Source: Methylobacterium sp. Leaf99 | GTDB lineage: Bacteria > Pseudomonadota > Alphaproteobacteria > Rhizobiales > Beijerinckiaceae | Assembly: GCF_001422375.1 (NCBI RefSeq) | Contig: NZ_LMMU01000001.1 | Span: 1,278,227-1,342,226 of the forward strand | Length of the DNA stretch: 64,000 bases | Reading direction: 5' to 3' | Part shown: positions 41,218 through 50,980 of the stretch, piece by piece | Layout: the number at the start of each line of letters is the position of its first letter | Position numbering within the stretch: the stretch's first letter is position 1 | Notes under the pieces: generated by a model | Seen by the model: the letters and a program-made list of their open reading frames with translations, nothing else | What the model was told of the DNA's origin: nothing | The model's database searches: none | Position numbers and translations under genes: made by a program

Positions 41218-41418
41218 TCAGCTCGCGCCGCCGGCGGCGATGATCTCGGCCCGGTCGGCCCGCTCCCGCCAGTCCTCGACGCCGTGCTGGCGGGCGAAGC
41301 GCAGTTCCGCTGCCCGGAGCGCCCGCACGGGATCGCGGGCCCGGACGATGGCGACGGAGCCGACGGGGAAGGGAACGCCCAGGATTTCCTTGGCAAACTC
41401 GACACGATAGTTCGGCAT
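41218..41418 (-). CDS. Small protein of unknown function
   Basis: A 66-residue protein (MPNYRVEFAKEILGVPFPVG, then a basic helix rich in Arg and Ala, ending WRERADRAEIIAAGGAS). GGAG lies about 8 bp before the ATG and codon use matches the neighbours. The pattern is of a compact beta-beta-alpha protein. No known function. Confidence 0.6.
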   Translation of the reverse strand: MPNYRVEFAKEILGVPFPVGSVAIVRARDPVRALRAAELRFARQHGVEDWRERADRAEIIAAGGAS

Positions 41419-41785
41419 TCGAGGCTCCGTCGTCGGACCCGGCGGGCCGCTCCCGTGGAACGGAGCGCGATTCGCCGGGCCATGGCTGCGATCAGACCGC
41501 AAAATCTCGCGTTTTCCAAGGGGTTGGCCCGGCTTGTCAGCCCGATTCCGGGTCCCTCGGCCGCCAAAACGTGCGGTCCCTCGTTCAAACAGATGCGATC
41601 GGGCCTGCCCGAGAGGTACGCACCTGCGACGACGCGTCCGGCCCGCCGGCCCGACCGGCCTTGCGGGCACGGTGCACACCGCCCTACTCACCCGTTCGAT
41701 TCCCACCGGGACAGCACCAGACCATGACGACACCCGGCCTGACAGCGACGCGCGACGTCCCCCCGGCGGCACCCCGGCGCGCGGC
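41419..41785. other. Divergent intergenic region, no gene recognised
   Basis: This 367-bp stretch separates the starts of the 66-residue protein and the MFS gene and must hold both promoters. A short AT-richer patch (around 41495-41520) is seen. A TTCGATTCC-like stretch near 41695 is not part of a foldable tRNA. Confidence 0.5.
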
Positions 41786-42970
41786 ATGAGCGGGGCGGCA
41801 CCGGGCCACGGCTTCACCCTGAAGGCGCGCCTCGGCCTCACCCTCATCGCCGGGGGCGCGGTCGCCAACATCTACTACAACCAGCCCCTGCTGGCCCTGC
41901 TGGTGGCGGAGTTCGGCGACCGCGCGGCCGTCCTCGTGCCGACGGCGTCGCTCGTCGGCTACGGCCTCGGCATCCTCTGCCTTGTCCCCATCGGCGACAG
42001 CCTGCCCCGGCGCGGCCTCATCCTGGCGCAGATGCTCGGCCTCGCCGTGGCCCTCCTGGCGGCGGCGCTCAGCCCGAGCCTCGGATCGCTCGCGGCGGCG
42101 AGCCTCGCCATCGGCTTCCTCGCCTCGGCCGCGCAGCAGGCGGTGCCGTTCGCCGCCGAACTCGCCCCCGACGCCACCCGGGGCCGCATGGTCGGTCAGG
42201 TGATGACCGGGCTGCTCAGCGGCATCCTGCTGGCGCGGACGGCGAGCGGCTTCGTCGGCGCCCAGTACGGCTGGCGCGCGGTGTTCCTCGCCGCCAGCGC
42301 CGTGGCGCTGATCATCGCGGGCGTCGCCGCCGCGACCCTGCCGCGCACGGCCCAGACCCGGCCCCTGCGCTACCGCGCCCTGATGGTGTCGATCCTCCAC
42401 CTCGTGCGGACACAGCCGGCCCTGCGCCGCGCCAGCCTGTGCCAGGGGCTGCTGTTCGCGAGCTTCAACGCGTTCTGGACGACGCTGGCCCTCCTGGTGG
42501 AAGCGCCGCCCTTCGACCTCACGGCGGCGGGGGCCGGCCTGTTCGGCGTCATCGGCGTGGTCGGTGCCTTCATCGCCCCGGGGTCGGGCCGCTACACCGA
42601 CCGGCGCGGCGCCCGGCCCGTGGTGGTGGCGGGCGCCCTGTTCGTGGTGGCGGCCTTCATGGTCCTGTGGGCCGGCGGCGCCGTCTCCCTCGTGGCCGTC
42701 GGTCTCGGCGTGCTCCTCATCGACATCGGCCTCAACGGCGCGCTCATCGCCAACCAGACCCGGGTCTACGCCCTGGTCCCGGGCGCGCGCGGACGGGTCA
42801 ACACGGTGTTGTTCACGGTGATGTTCGTGTTCGGGGCGATCGGGGCGTTCGCCGGCAGCCAGGCCTTCCTCATGGCCGGCTGGCCCGGCGTCTGCGCCGT
42901 CGGCCTCGTCCTGTCGGGCGCCGGCCTCCTCGTGGCGCTCCTCGAGCGCGGGACGCCGAAGGCTACCTGA
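41786..42970 (+). CDS. MFS transporter (drug efflux-like)
   Basis: A 394-residue, twelve-helix major facilitator protein. The start VANIYYNQPLLALL and the motif A-like loop (LCLVPIGDSLPRRGLIL) are typical of the YfcJ/YgaY-like MFS efflux group. Substrate is unknown. Its 3' end overlaps that of the threonine-phosphate decarboxylase gene by 8 bp on opposite strands, but there is no other link to B12. Confidence 0.8.
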   Translation: MSGAAPGHGFTLKARLGLTLIAGGAVANIYYNQPLLALLVAEFGDRAAVLVPTASLVGYGLGILCLVPIGDSLPRRGLILAQMLGLAVALLAAALSPSLGSLAAASLAIGFLASAAQQAVPFAAELAPDATRGRMVGQVMTGLLSGILLARTASGFVGAQYGWRAVFLAASAVALIIAGVAAATLPRTAQTRPLRYRALMVSILHLVRTQPALRRASLCQGLLFASFNAFWTTLALLVEAPPFDLTAAGAGLFGVIGVVGAFIAPGSGRYTDRRGARPVVVAGALFVVAAFMVLWAGGAVSLVAVGLGVLLIDIGLNGALIANQTRVYALVPGARGRVNTVLFTVMFVFGAIGAFAGSQAFLMAGWPGVCAVGLVLSGAGLLVALLERGTPKAT

Positions 42971-43982
42971 GCACCCGCGACAGCCGACACCATTCGGTCT
43001 TGTCCGCCGGCAGGCCGAAGCGCAGGCGCCGGGGCGCCGCTTCGAAGCGCCGGACGTAGATGCCGGCCTCGCCCAGGCGCGCGAACAGGCCCGGCCCGTC
43101 CGAAAAGTCGGCGGTGCGGAACAGGCAGGTGCCGCCGACCACCCGGCCGCCGGACCGGGCGATCATCCGGTCGAGGCGGCCCGCATCGGCGCTCCGCGCG
43201 GCGGCGGCGGTCCGGCGCCAGTCGGGATCGGACAGCGCCGCGCGGCCGATGGCGAGCGCGGGCCCGGACACCGCCCAGGGGCCCAGCGCCTCGGCGATGC
43301 GCGCGGCGAAGGCGGGCTCGGCCAGGGCGAAGCCGAGGCGGAGCCCGGCGAGCCCGTAGGTTTTGCCAAAGGAGCGCAGGACCACGAGGCCCGGCCGCAG
43401 GTGGGGCCCGAGGGTCTCGACCGCTTCGAGGTCGGCGAAGGCCTCGTCCACCACGAGGAGGCCGCCGCGCGCGGCCAGCCCTTCGGCGCAGGCGAGGAGC
43501 GCGGCGGCGTCCCAGGTCCGCCCGTCGGGGTTGTTGGGATTGACCACCACCATCACGTCGGCGTCCGCACCGAGGTCCGTCACCGCGGCAACGGCATGGC
43601 CGGCCCGGCCCCACGCGGCGGCGTGCTCGGCGTAGGTCGGCCCGACCACGGCGACGCGGGCGGGGGGCCACAGGCGCGGCAGGGTCTCGATGAGGATCTG
43701 GGTGCCGGGCGCCGCCACGATGCCGGCCGGATCGGCGACGCCGTAGGCCCGCGCCGCCGCCGCGTTCAGCGCCGCGAGGTCGGCCGGGGACGGCAGGCGC
43801 CGGAACGCGCTGGCCTCCAGGGGCGGACACGGGTAGGGCACCGGATTGATCCCCGTCGAGAGATCGACCCACGGCGCGGGCGCCTCCGGAAACAGGGCGC
43901 GCGCCGCATCGAGATCGCCGCCATGCGCGATGGGGAGAGACCCGCTCACCGAACCCGAATGCCCTGGACCGCCCTCACCCAT
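42963..43982 (-). CDS. cobD: Threonine-phosphate decarboxylase for cobalamin
   Basis: A PLP enzyme of about 339 residues (CobC in the P. denitrificans scheme) making aminopropanol phosphate, the linker of cobalamin. Evidence: IAHGGDLDAAR start, WVDLSTGINPVPYP, VVNPNNPDGRTW, the PLP-binding Lys in LRSFGKTYGLAGLRLGFA and Arg-rich C-terminus. A GTG start at 43949 is possible; the ATG used here makes the 5' end overlap the divergent cbiB by 24 bp. Confidence 0.9.
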   Translation of the reverse strand: MGEGGPGHSGSVSGSLPIAHGGDLDAARALFPEAPAPWVDLSTGINPVPYPCPPLEASAFRRLPSPADLAALNAAAARAYGVADPAGIVAAPGTQILIETLPRLWPPARVAVVGPTYAEHAAAWGRAGHAVAAVTDLGADADVMVVVNPNNPDGRTWDAAALLACAEGLAARGGLLVVDEAFADLEAVETLGPHLRPGLVVLRSFGKTYGLAGLRLGFALAEPAFAARIAEALGPWAVSGPALAIGRAALSDPDWRRTAAAARSADAGRLDRMIARSGGRVVGGTCLFRTADFSDGPGLFARLGEAGIYVRRFEAAPRRLRFGLPADKTEWCRLSRVLR

Positions 43983-44960
43983 CCGCCCGATACGCTCGTC
44001 GTCCTGCTGCTCGCGCTGACCGTCGAGGCGGCCGCCGGCTATCCCGACCGGCTCTACAGGGCCCTCGGCCACCCTGTCACCTGGATCGGCGCCGTCATCG
44101 GCCGGCTCGACGGGCGCCTGAACCGCGGCGGCCCGGCCCGTCGCCGCGCCATGGGCGTGCTGGCGACCCTCACGCTGCTCGCCGTGGTCGCCGCCGTCGC
44201 CTTCGGGCTGACGGCGGGCGCATCCCTGCTCGGCCCGTGGGGCGGCCCCATTATCCTCGCCCTCCTCTGCGCCAGCCTGCCGGCCCAGCGCAGCCTGCAC
44301 GACCACGTCGCCCGCGTGGCGGCGGACCTGCGGAGCGGTGGCTTGGCGGGCGGGCGCGTCGCCGTGTCGATGATCGTCGGGCGCGACCCCGACAGCCTCG
44401 ACGAGGCCGGCATCTGCCGCGCCGCCATCGAGAGTCTCGCCGAGAACTTTTCCGACGGGATCGTGGCGCCGGCGTTCTGGATCGGCGTCGGCGGCCTGCC
44501 GGGCGGCGCCCTCTACAAGGCGATCAACACCGCCGACAGCATGATCGGCCACCGCACCCCGCGCCACGAAGCCTATGGCTGGGCCGCCGCCCGCCTCGAC
44601 GACCTCGTCAACCTGCCCGCCTCGCGGCTGGCCGGCGGCCTCATCGTCGCGGCGGCCCTGTTCCACCGGGGTGCTTCGCCGGGCGCGGCCTGGCGCACCC
44701 TCCTGCGCGACGCCGGCCGCCACCGCTCGCCCAATGCCGGCTGGCCCGAGGCCGCCATGGCCGGGGCCCTCGGCCTGCGCCTCGCCGGTCCGCGCGTCTA
44801 CGGCGCGACCCGGGTCGAGGATGCCTGGATGGGCGATGGGAGGGCCGAGGCGGGGCCCGGCGACGTGGAGCGGGCGCTCGCCCTCTACCGCACCGCCTGC
44901 CGCCTGCTGTTCGGCCTCGCCGCCCTGACATTCGCCCTCCTCACGGTCGCGCTGCTATGA
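43959..44960 (+). CDS. cbiB: Adenosylcobinamide-phosphate synthase
   Basis: A 333-residue membrane protein (CobD in the P. denitrificans scheme) attaching aminopropanol phosphate to adenosylcobyric acid. Motifs: GYPDRLYRALGHPVTWIG, SMIVGRDPDSLDEAGI, AIESLAENFSDGIVAPAFW and YKAINTADSMIGHR. It is the direct metabolic partner of the divergent cobD. An ATG at 43923 is an alternative start. Its stop overlaps an in-frame ATG of the next gene. Confidence 0.94.
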   Translation: MPWTALTHPPDTLVVLLLALTVEAAAGYPDRLYRALGHPVTWIGAVIGRLDGRLNRGGPARRRAMGVLATLTLLAVVAAVAFGLTAGASLLGPWGGPIILALLCASLPAQRSLHDHVARVAADLRSGGLAGGRVAVSMIVGRDPDSLDEAGICRAAIESLAENFSDGIVAPAFWIGVGGLPGGALYKAINTADSMIGHRTPRHEAYGWAAARLDDLVNLPASRLAGGLIVAAALFHRGASPGAAWRTLLRDAGRHRSPNAGWPEAAMAGALGLRLAGPRVYGATRVEDAWMGDGRAEAGPGDVERALALYRTACRLLFGLAALTFALLTVALL

Positions 44961-44995
44961 GCGCGACCATGCCGCCCGTCCCCCGGAGCTCCGCC

Positions 44996-46063
44996 ATGAT
45001 CCGCCGTTCCCTCCTCGCCGCCGCCTCGGGACTGGCCCTGCTGTCTCAGGTCCGCGCGCAGGTGCTGCATCCCGTGGACAGATCCTACACCGTCGGCGCG
45101 GGGCTGGCGGGCGAGATCACGAAGAAGCAGACCAAGCCGGCCGAGGACATCTCCGGCATCGCCTGCGCACCGGCCGGGGCCGGGCCGCGCACCTGCATGG
45201 TGGTGGACGACGAGGCGGCGGGCGCCCAGTTCGTCACCCTGGACGGCACGACGCTGAATCCGGGCGCCGTCATCGACATCGCCGGCCGCAAGCCGCCCGC
45301 CGCCGCCCTCGGGTCCCCCCCGGCCACGGGCGACTGCACCCTCGGCCAGGGCGCGTACCGGGAGATGGACGGCGAGGCCGTGGCCTATGAAGCACCCGAT
45401 TTCTACGTCACCGGCTCCCATGGCTGCAGCCGGCGGGGACGCGAGTTCAAGCTCTCCACCGCCCTCCTGGCCCGCCTGCGCCCGGACGCCGCCGGCACGG
45501 GGGCGCGCGTCGAGACCACCTACCGCCTCGGCGACGCCCTCCGGACCGCCGACACGGTGGGCCCGTATTTCCTGAAGGATCTGGAACCGCGCGAGGGCGG
45601 CAAGCCGCTCTCCGGCCTCAACGTCGAGGGCCTCGCGGTGGTCGGCGACACCCTCTATGCCGGCCTCCGCGCGCCGGTCCTCGACGGCCGGGCCTTCCTC
45701 GTCTCGGTGCCCGTCGCCGCCCTGTTCGCCCCCGGCGACGGGCCCCTCGGCGCCAAGCCCACGACGATCCCCCTCGCCCTCGGAAGCGATGCCGGCATCC
45801 GCGACCTCACGGCCCTGCCCGACGGGCGGCTCCTCGTGCTGTCCGGCCCGACCCGCAACGGGCTGGCCGTGCCCTACACCCTGTTCCTCGCCGAACTGCC
45901 CTCCGGCAAGGTCACGCCGCTCGGCACCCTCGCGCCGCTGGACGGTGACGAGGCCAGGGGCAAGCCCGAGGGCATCGTGCGCCTCGGCCCCGGCCGGGTG
46001 CTGGTGGTGTTCGACAGCGTTCTCGACGGGGGCCCGCGCGAGTACGCGGTGGCGATCCCGTAG
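44996..46063 (+). CDS. Secreted DUF3616-like protein
   Basis: A 355-residue protein with signal peptide (MIRRSLLAAASGLALLSQVR, cleavage near AQ). The mature part has repeated beta-propeller-like strands and the blocks DGEAVAYEAPDFYVTGSHG, GLNVEGLAVVGDTLYAGLRAP and GRLLVLSG, which match the DUF3616 pattern. It may be a phytase-like or esterase-like periplasmic propeller; function unknown. GGAG supports the ATG at 44996; an earlier ATG (44957) overlaps the cbiB stop. Confidence 0.65.
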   Translation: MIRRSLLAAASGLALLSQVRAQVLHPVDRSYTVGAGLAGEITKKQTKPAEDISGIACAPAGAGPRTCMVVDDEAAGAQFVTLDGTTLNPGAVIDIAGRKPPAAALGSPPATGDCTLGQGAYREMDGEAVAYEAPDFYVTGSHGCSRRGREFKLSTALLARLRPDAAGTGARVETTYRLGDALRTADTVGPYFLKDLEPREGGKPLSGLNVEGLAVVGDTLYAGLRAPVLDGRAFLVSVPVAALFAPGDGPLGAKPTTIPLALGSDAGIRDLTALPDGRLLVLSGPTRNGLAVPYTLFLAELPSGKVTPLGTLAPLDGDEARGKPEGIVRLGPGRVLVVFDSVLDGGPREYAVAIP

Positions 46064-46072
46064 GCTGTAACT

Positions 46073-47437
46073 TCAGCGCGCTTCCACGGACGGACCGGGC
46101 ACCGGCTCCGCGCGAAGGCCCGATTGCGCGCTCCGCCGCGCGGCGTCGCGGCGGAGCGCCGAGAGCACCACGAACATCAGGCTCGCCCCGAGTGCGAGGC
46201 AGGCCGCCAGAAAATACATCGGGGCGAGGTCGCTGCCGGTGCGGTCGCGGATGAGCGGCACGGCGTTCTGCGCGATGAAGCCGCCGAGGTTGCCGACCGA
46301 ATTGATGGCCGCGATCCCGGCGGCGGCGCTCGCGCCCTTGAGGAAGGTCGCCGGCAGGGACCAGAACACCGGCTGGGCCGAGAACACCCCGGCCGCCGCC
46401 ACGCACAGGCAGGCGAACTTCAGCGCCGCCCCCGGCAGCACGACGCTGAGCACGAGGGCGGCCGCCGCCACGAGCCCCGGCACCACCACGTGCCAGACCT
46501 GATCGCCGGAGCGGGCCGCGCGGCGCGGCACCCACCACAGGGCGAAGGCGGTCACCACCCACGGGATGATGTTGATGAGACCGTTGAGGGTGTTCGAGAC
46601 GTCGAAGCTGCGCACCACCGTCGGCAGCCAGTAGCTCAACCCGTAGGCGGCGAGCGGAAACGCGATGTAGACCGACGCCAGCATCCAGACCCGCCGGTCG
46701 AGGAGGGCGGCGAACGGATTGCCGTGCTCCACCTGCCCCCCGGCCTCGCGCTCGAAGGCGAGGGTGCGGGCGAGCCAGTCGCGCCCTTCGCGGGAGAGCC
46801 AGGGCGCCCGCTCCGGCCCGTCCGGCAGGATGCGCAGGACCACGACGGCCAGCGCCAGGGCGGGCAAGCCGGTGGCGACGAACACCCATTGCCAGCCCTT
46901 CAGGCTGAGCAGGCCGTCGAGGTCGAGGAGGGCGCCGCCGATGGCCGCGCCCACGGCGTTGGCCACCGCGCTCGCGATCATGAACCAGCCGATCATCCGG
47001 GCGCGGTGGGATTGCGGGAACCACAGGGTCAGGGCGAACAGGACGCCCGGAAAGAAGCCGGCCTCCGCCACCCCGAGGAGGAAGCGCAGGGCGTAGAACA
47101 TCGCCGTGTTCTGGGTGAAGCCGAGCCCGATCGTGATGAGCCCCCAGGTCAGCATGATCCGGGCGAACCAGCGCCGCGCGCCGACCCGCTCCAGGATCAC
47201 GTTCGACGGCACCTCGAACAGGAAGTAGCCGAGGAAGAACAGCGACGCCCCGAGGCCGTAGGCGGTCTCGCTCAGGCCGAGGTCGCCGACCATCTGCAGC
47301 TTGGCGTAGGAAATGTTCTGCCGGTCGATATAGGCGATGAGGTACATCAGCCCGAGCAGGGGCATCAGCCGGAGGGTGACCGTGCGGACCGTGTCGTGCG
47401 CCAGGCGCGCATCGACCTGCGGGGGCGGCGTCGTCAT
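46073..47437 (-). CDS. MFS transporter, ACS family
   Basis: A 454-residue twelve-helix carrier with YLIAYIDRQNISYAKLQM and FFLGYFLFEVPSNVILERVG, the signature of the anion:cation symporter family. Its closest relative in the window is the carrier at 3.3-4.7 kb. It is convergent with the DUF3616 gene. Substrate unknown; a link with the cob genes that flank it is not supported. Confidence 0.82.
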   Translation of the reverse strand: MTTPPPQVDARLAHDTVRTVTLRLMPLLGLMYLIAYIDRQNISYAKLQMVGDLGLSETAYGLGASLFFLGYFLFEVPSNVILERVGARRWFARIMLTWGLITIGLGFTQNTAMFYALRFLLGVAEAGFFPGVLFALTLWFPQSHRARMIGWFMIASAVANAVGAAIGGALLDLDGLLSLKGWQWVFVATGLPALALAVVVLRILPDGPERAPWLSREGRDWLARTLAFEREAGGQVEHGNPFAALLDRRVWMLASVYIAFPLAAYGLSYWLPTVVRSFDVSNTLNGLINIIPWVVTAFALWWVPRRAARSGDQVWHVVVPGLVAAAALVLSVVLPGAALKFACLCVAAAGVFSAQPVFWSLPATFLKGASAAAGIAAINSVGNLGGFIAQNAVPLIRDRTGSDLAPMYFLAACLALGASLMFVVLSALRRDAARRSAQSGLRAEPVPGPSVEAR

Positions 47438-47500
47438 CGGGCGGATTCTCCCGTGCCCGTTCTGGCCGGGCTTCGATCCCGAGCCTACGACGGGTGAGCG

Positions 47501-48955
47501 CTACAACGCCAGGGTGAACAGGCGGTCGCAATCCACGTGGGCTTCGAGGTGGTCGGCGAGCGCATCGAGCACCGTCTCGATCCCGGCCTCGTAGGCCCCG
47601 CCGCCGGCCGCGGCGCCGAGGCGCGCGAGCCAGGCGGCGCGCTGGGCATCGTCGGCGAACAGGCCGTGGACGTAGGTGCCGGCGACCCGCCCGTCGGCCG
47701 AGACCGCGCCATCGCGTCGGCCGTCGGCGAAGCCGAGGAGCGGGCGCGCGGCGTCGGGGCCATGGGTGTCGCCGACATGCATCTCGTAGCCGGAGAACGG
47801 CACGCCGTCGGGGAGCGAGGTGCCGGTGACGGCCTCCAGGCGCTTGACCGGATTCATGACCGTCGCGACGTCGAGGAGTCCGAGGCCCGGCACGGTGCGG
47901 GGCGCGCCCTCGATCCCGTGCGGGTCGGCGAGGGACCGACCGAGCATCTGGTAGCCGCCGCAGAGGCCGAGCACCCGGCCGCCCCGGCGGACGTGCGCCA
48001 GAAGATCGGTATCCCAGCCCTGGGCCCGGAAAAAATCGAGGTCCGTGATGGTGGTCTTCGAACCCGGCAGGAGCACGAGGTCGCAGACCGGGATCGGCTC
48101 GCCCGGACGCACCAGCACCACGGACACGTTCGGCTCGCCCCGGAGCGGATCGAGGTCGTCGAAGTTGGCGATGCGCGGCAGGACGGGCACGGCCACGACC
48201 TTGCGACCGGCGGCGCTCCCCTCGGACCCGACGAGGCCCAGAACATCCTCGGCCGGCAGGCGGGCGGCCTGCGGGAAATGCGGGATCAGGCCGAGGCTCG
48301 GCCAGCCCGTGTGGCGGGCGATGAGGTCCATCCCGTCGGAGAACAGGCTCGGGTCGCCGCGAAACCGGTTGACGAGGAAGCCCCGGATCATCGCCGCGTC
48401 GGCCGGATCGATCACCGCCTTCGTTCCGACGAGGCTGGCGATGACCCCGCCCCGGTCGATGTCGCCGAGCAGGATCACCGGCGTGTTCGAAGCGCGGGCA
48501 AAGCCCATGTTGGCGATGTCGCCGGCCCGCAGGTTCACCTCGGAGGCCGAGCCCGCACCCTCGACGACGACGAGGTCGGCCTCGGCCTTCAACTGCGAAA
48601 AGCTCTCCAGCACGGCGGCGAGGAGGCGCGGCTTCCAGCCCTGGTAGTCGCGGGCCGTGGCCTGGCCGACCATGCGGCCCTGAACCACGATCTGGCTGCC
48701 GGTCTCGCTCTGGGGTTTCAACAGCACCGGATTCATGTGGACGGACGGCGCCACCCCGGCCGCCCGCGCCTGGAGCGCCTGCGCCCGGCCGATCTCGCCG
48801 CCATCGGCGGTGACGGCGGCGTTGTTCGACATGTTCTGCGGCTTGAACGGGCGCACGGCGAGCCCGCGCCGGACGAAGGCCCGGCACAGGCCGGCGACGA
48901 CGAGGGACTTGCCGACATCCGAGCCCGTGCCCTGGATCATGATGGCGCGGGTCAT
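47501..48955 (-). CDS. cobQ: Cobyric acid synthase (glutamine-hydrolysing)
   Basis: A 484-residue amidotransferase that amidates positions b, d, e and g of adenosylcobyrinic acid a,c-diamide. N-terminal ATP domain: [17 protein letters not shown] and [15 protein letters not shown]-terminal triad-type glutaminase: nucleophile Cys in [11 protein letters not shown] and His in GTYVHGLF. Length is normal. It lies with cobO and cobU on the minus strand, separated from them by one small secreted protein gene. Confidence 0.96.
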   Translation of the reverse strand: MTRAIMIQGTGSDVGKSLVVAGLCRAFVRRGLAVRPFKPQNMSNNAAVTADGGEIGRAQALQARAAGVAPSVHMNPVLLKPQSETGSQIVVQGRMVGQATARDYQGWKPRLLAAVLESFSQLKAEADLVVVEGAGSASEVNLRAGDIANMGFARASNTPVILLGDIDRGGVIASLVGTKAVIDPADAAMIRGFLVNRFRGDPSLFSDGMDLIARHTGWPSLGLIPHFPQAARLPAEDVLGLVGSEGSAAGRKVVAVPVLPRIANFDDLDPLRGEPNVSVVLVRPGEPIPVCDLVLLPGSKTTITDLDFFRAQGWDTDLLAHVRRGGRVLGLCGGYQMLGRSLADPHGIEGAPRTVPGLGLLDVATVMNPVKRLEAVTGTSLPDGVPFSGYEMHVGDTHGPDAARPLLGFADGRRDGAVSADGRVAGTYVHGLFADDAQRAAWLARLGAAAGGGAYEAGIETVLDALADHLEAHVDCDRLFTLAL

Positions 48956-49008
48956 CGGAGGGTCCTGCGACTGGGGGCGGGCTTCGTCGGATCGGGGACG
49001 TGATCAGA

Positions 49009-49410
49009 TCAGCGCCGGATAGACTGGGTCGCCTTCTGCTGCTGATCGAGGACGCTGGCAATCAACGCGTCGCATTCCGGCTTCGGGCCCCGGCACAGAG
49101 CCCTCAGCTGGACGACGACCTTGCCATCCTCCTGGACGACCTTGCGGCAGATGTAGGCGGGAAACCGGCCGCCGCTCGGCTTGGCGAACGTCCACAGGAT
49201 CATGTTGGCCGGATCGTCGACGGCGACGAAACTTGCGTTGTCCAGACTTACGCGGCCGCCGGCCTTCGCCTGGATGTCCCGCACCATCTGCTCGATAGAC
49301 ACGACCTCGTGGCCGCACAGGGCTTCCGCGCTTGCAGGCGCGGGCATTGCCAAGGGACCCACGAGAAGGGAACCCGCGAGAAGCGGCATGAGAACCGTCC
49401 TGAGGCGCAT
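49009..49410 (-). CDS. Small secreted protein of unknown function
   Basis: A 133-residue protein with signal peptide (MRLRTVLMPLLAGSLLVGPL, cleavage after ASA). The mature part has three Cys (ALCGHEV, YICRKV, LCRGPKPEC has two) and ends in a charged helix. No family recognised. It lies between cobO and cobQ on the same strand, but its secreted nature does not suggest a B12 step. Confidence 0.6.
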   Translation of the reverse strand: MRLRTVLMPLLAGSLLVGPLAMPAPASAEALCGHEVVSIEQMVRDIQAKAGGRVSLDNASFVAVDDPANMILWTFAKPSGGRFPAYICRKVVQEDGKVVVQLRALCRGPKPECDALIASVLDQQQKATQSIRR

Positions 49411-49497
49411 CGCTTCAACTCCGAATTGCATCGGACTGATTACGCAACGTCCCCGGCGCGGGATCAAGCGGAAAGCACCGACGCCGGCGGCTTGTGC

Positions 49498-50097
49498 CTA
49501 GAACTCGATCCCCTCCTGCGCCTTCACCCCCGCCGCGAAGTGGTGCTTCACCGAGACCATCTCGGTGACGAGGTCGGCGGCCTCGATGAGGGCGGGTTTG
49601 GCGTTGCGGCCGGTGACGATGACGTGGAGGTCGGGCCGACGGGCCCGGAACGCCGCCACCACGGCGTCGAGGGGCAGGTAGTCGTAGCGCAGGGCGATGT
49701 TGAGCTCGTCCAGCACAACGAGGCGGATGGTCGGGTCGGCCATGAGGTCTAGCGCCTTGGCCCAGGCGTGCTCGGCGGCGGCGATGTCGCGGGCCTTGTC
49801 CTGGGTCTCCCAGGTGAAGCCTTCGCCGAGGGTGTGCCAGTCGATCCGGTCGCCGAAGGCTTTCAGCGCGTGCTTCTCGCCCGTGTCCCAAGCGCCCTTG
49901 ATGAACTGCACCACGCCGACGCGCCAGCCGTGGCCCAGCGCCCGCAGCATCAGGCCCAGGGCCGCCGTGGTCTTGCCCTTGCCGGGGCCGGTGTTAACGA
50001 TGAGGAGGCCTTTCTCGATGGTCTTTTCCGCCACCTCGGCATCCTGCACGGCTTTGCGCTTCTCCATCTTTTCGCGATGGCGGTCGGCTTCGGTCAT
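49498..50097 (-). CDS. cobO: Cob(I)yrinic acid a,c-diamide adenosyltransferase
   Basis: A 199-residue CobA/CobO/BtuR-type enzyme that adenosylates cobalt of corrinoids. Evidence: N-terminal helix MTEADRHREKMEKRKAVQ, P-loop VNTGPGKGKTTAALGL, VVQFIKGAWDTGE, VLDELNIALRYDYL and the C-terminal KAQEGIEF. It overlaps cobU by 4 bp, so the two are translationally coupled. Confidence 0.95.
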   Translation of the reverse strand: MTEADRHREKMEKRKAVQDAEVAEKTIEKGLLIVNTGPGKGKTTAALGLMLRALGHGWRVGVVQFIKGAWDTGEKHALKAFGDRIDWHTLGEGFTWETQDKARDIAAAEHAWAKALDLMADPTIRLVVLDELNIALRYDYLPLDAVVAAFRARRPDLHVIVTGRNAKPALIEAADLVTEMVSVKHHFAAGVKAQEGIEF

Positions 50098-50642
50098 GGG
50101 GTCGCTCCGAGCGAGGGATTCGGGAGTTGAGGTTTCACGAGCATCGGCAGGCCCGCCACCATGAACACGACGCGGTCGGCCTGCGCCGCGAGGCGCTGGT
50201 GCAGGCGGCCCGCCGCATCGCGGAACCGGCGGGCGAGGGCGTTGTCGGGCACGATGCCGAGGCCGACCTCGTTGCCGACCAGCACCACCGGCCCCGGCGC
50301 CCCGGCGCAGGCGGCGAGCAGTTGCCCAGTCGCGGCCTCGACATCGGCCTCCGCCAGGATGAGGTTGGTGAGCCAGAGGGTGAGGCAATCGACCAGCACC
50401 GGCCCGCGCGCGGCCGCCACGGCCTCGGGCAGATCCATCGGCACGTCCCGGGTGATCCAGTCGGCGGACCGCCGGTTGCGATGAAGCGCGATGCGGCCGC
50501 GCATCTCGTCGTCCCAGGCCTGGGCGGTGGCGAGGTAGAGCCACGGCGCCGGGCAGGCCTCGATCAGGCCCTCGGCATGGACGCTCTTGCCCGAGCGCGC
50601 GCCGCCGAGAACCAGGGTGGTGTGGGGAGGGGGCTGGGGCAT
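50094..50642 (-). CDS. cobU: Adenosylcobinamide kinase / adenosylcobinamide-phosphate guanylyltransferase
   Basis: A 182-residue bifunctional enzyme (CobP) that phosphorylates and then guanylates adenosylcobinamide. Evidence: P-loop LGGARSGKSVHAE, VLVDCLTLWLTNLI and VGNEVGLGIVPDNALARRFRD. It overlaps cobO and is divergent from the riboswitch-led operon. About 100 bp separate its start from the riboswitch. Confidence 0.95.
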   Translation of the reverse strand: MPQPPPHTTLVLGGARSGKSVHAEGLIEACPAPWLYLATAQAWDDEMRGRIALHRNRRSADWITRDVPMDLPEAVAAARGPVLVDCLTLWLTNLILAEADVEAATGQLLAACAGAPGPVVLVGNEVGLGIVPDNALARRFRDAAGRLHQRLAAQADRVVFMVAGLPMLVKPQLPNPSLGATP

Positions 50643-50707
50643 GGCGCATCCTTTAGCCCGAAACGTCATCGTGTGGTCAAAGGCGCGCGAAACGGCGGGG
50701 CGGCGCG

Positions 50708-50736
50708 TTGTCAGGGATCGTGCGACCGCGTAGAAG
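50708..50736 (+). promoter_or_regulatory. Possible promoter of the riboswitch-led cob operon
   Basis: TTGTCA, a 17-bp spacer and TAGAAG resemble a sigma-70 type promoter. It ends 12 bp before the first paired base of the riboswitch, a fitting distance for a start of transcription. Confidence 0.4.
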
Positions 50737-50748
50737 CTGGGATCGGAC

Positions 50749-50920
50749 GGTGCCCCGGCGACGGGGTGAAAAGGGAATGCGGTGAGGGGCGAGCGCCTTG
50801 AAACCGCGGCTGCCCCCGCAACTGTGAGCGGCGACGGGCCTGCCATCGGCCACTGGAGCGATCCGGGAAGGCGGCAGGAACCGGACGACCCGCGAGCCAG
50901 GAGACCTGCCGTCCGGCACC
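50749..50920 (+). promoter_or_regulatory. Cobalamin riboswitch
   Basis: The leader has the conserved B12-riboswitch parts in order: GGGAAT and GCCACTG-type core blocks, GGGAAGGC, and the B12 box GCGAGCCAGGAGACCTGCC (50892-50910), which is the most conserved part of the class. Outer bases GGTGCC (50749-50754) pair with GGCACC (50915-50920) to close the structure. It ends about 60 bp before the cbtB start, so adenosylcobalamin binding should repress translation or transcription of the ten genes downstream. Confidence 0.95.
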
Positions 50921-50980
50921 GGGGACTTCCGTCCTCACCTTCGACCACGGCCGCCGGCGGGGCGGCCAGGAGATCAACCG

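Noticed and set aside
41691..41719. tRNA-like 3' end (TTCGATTCC followed by CACCA)
   Set aside because: The bases flanking the loop do not pair as a T arm and no acceptor, D or anticodon arm fits upstream.
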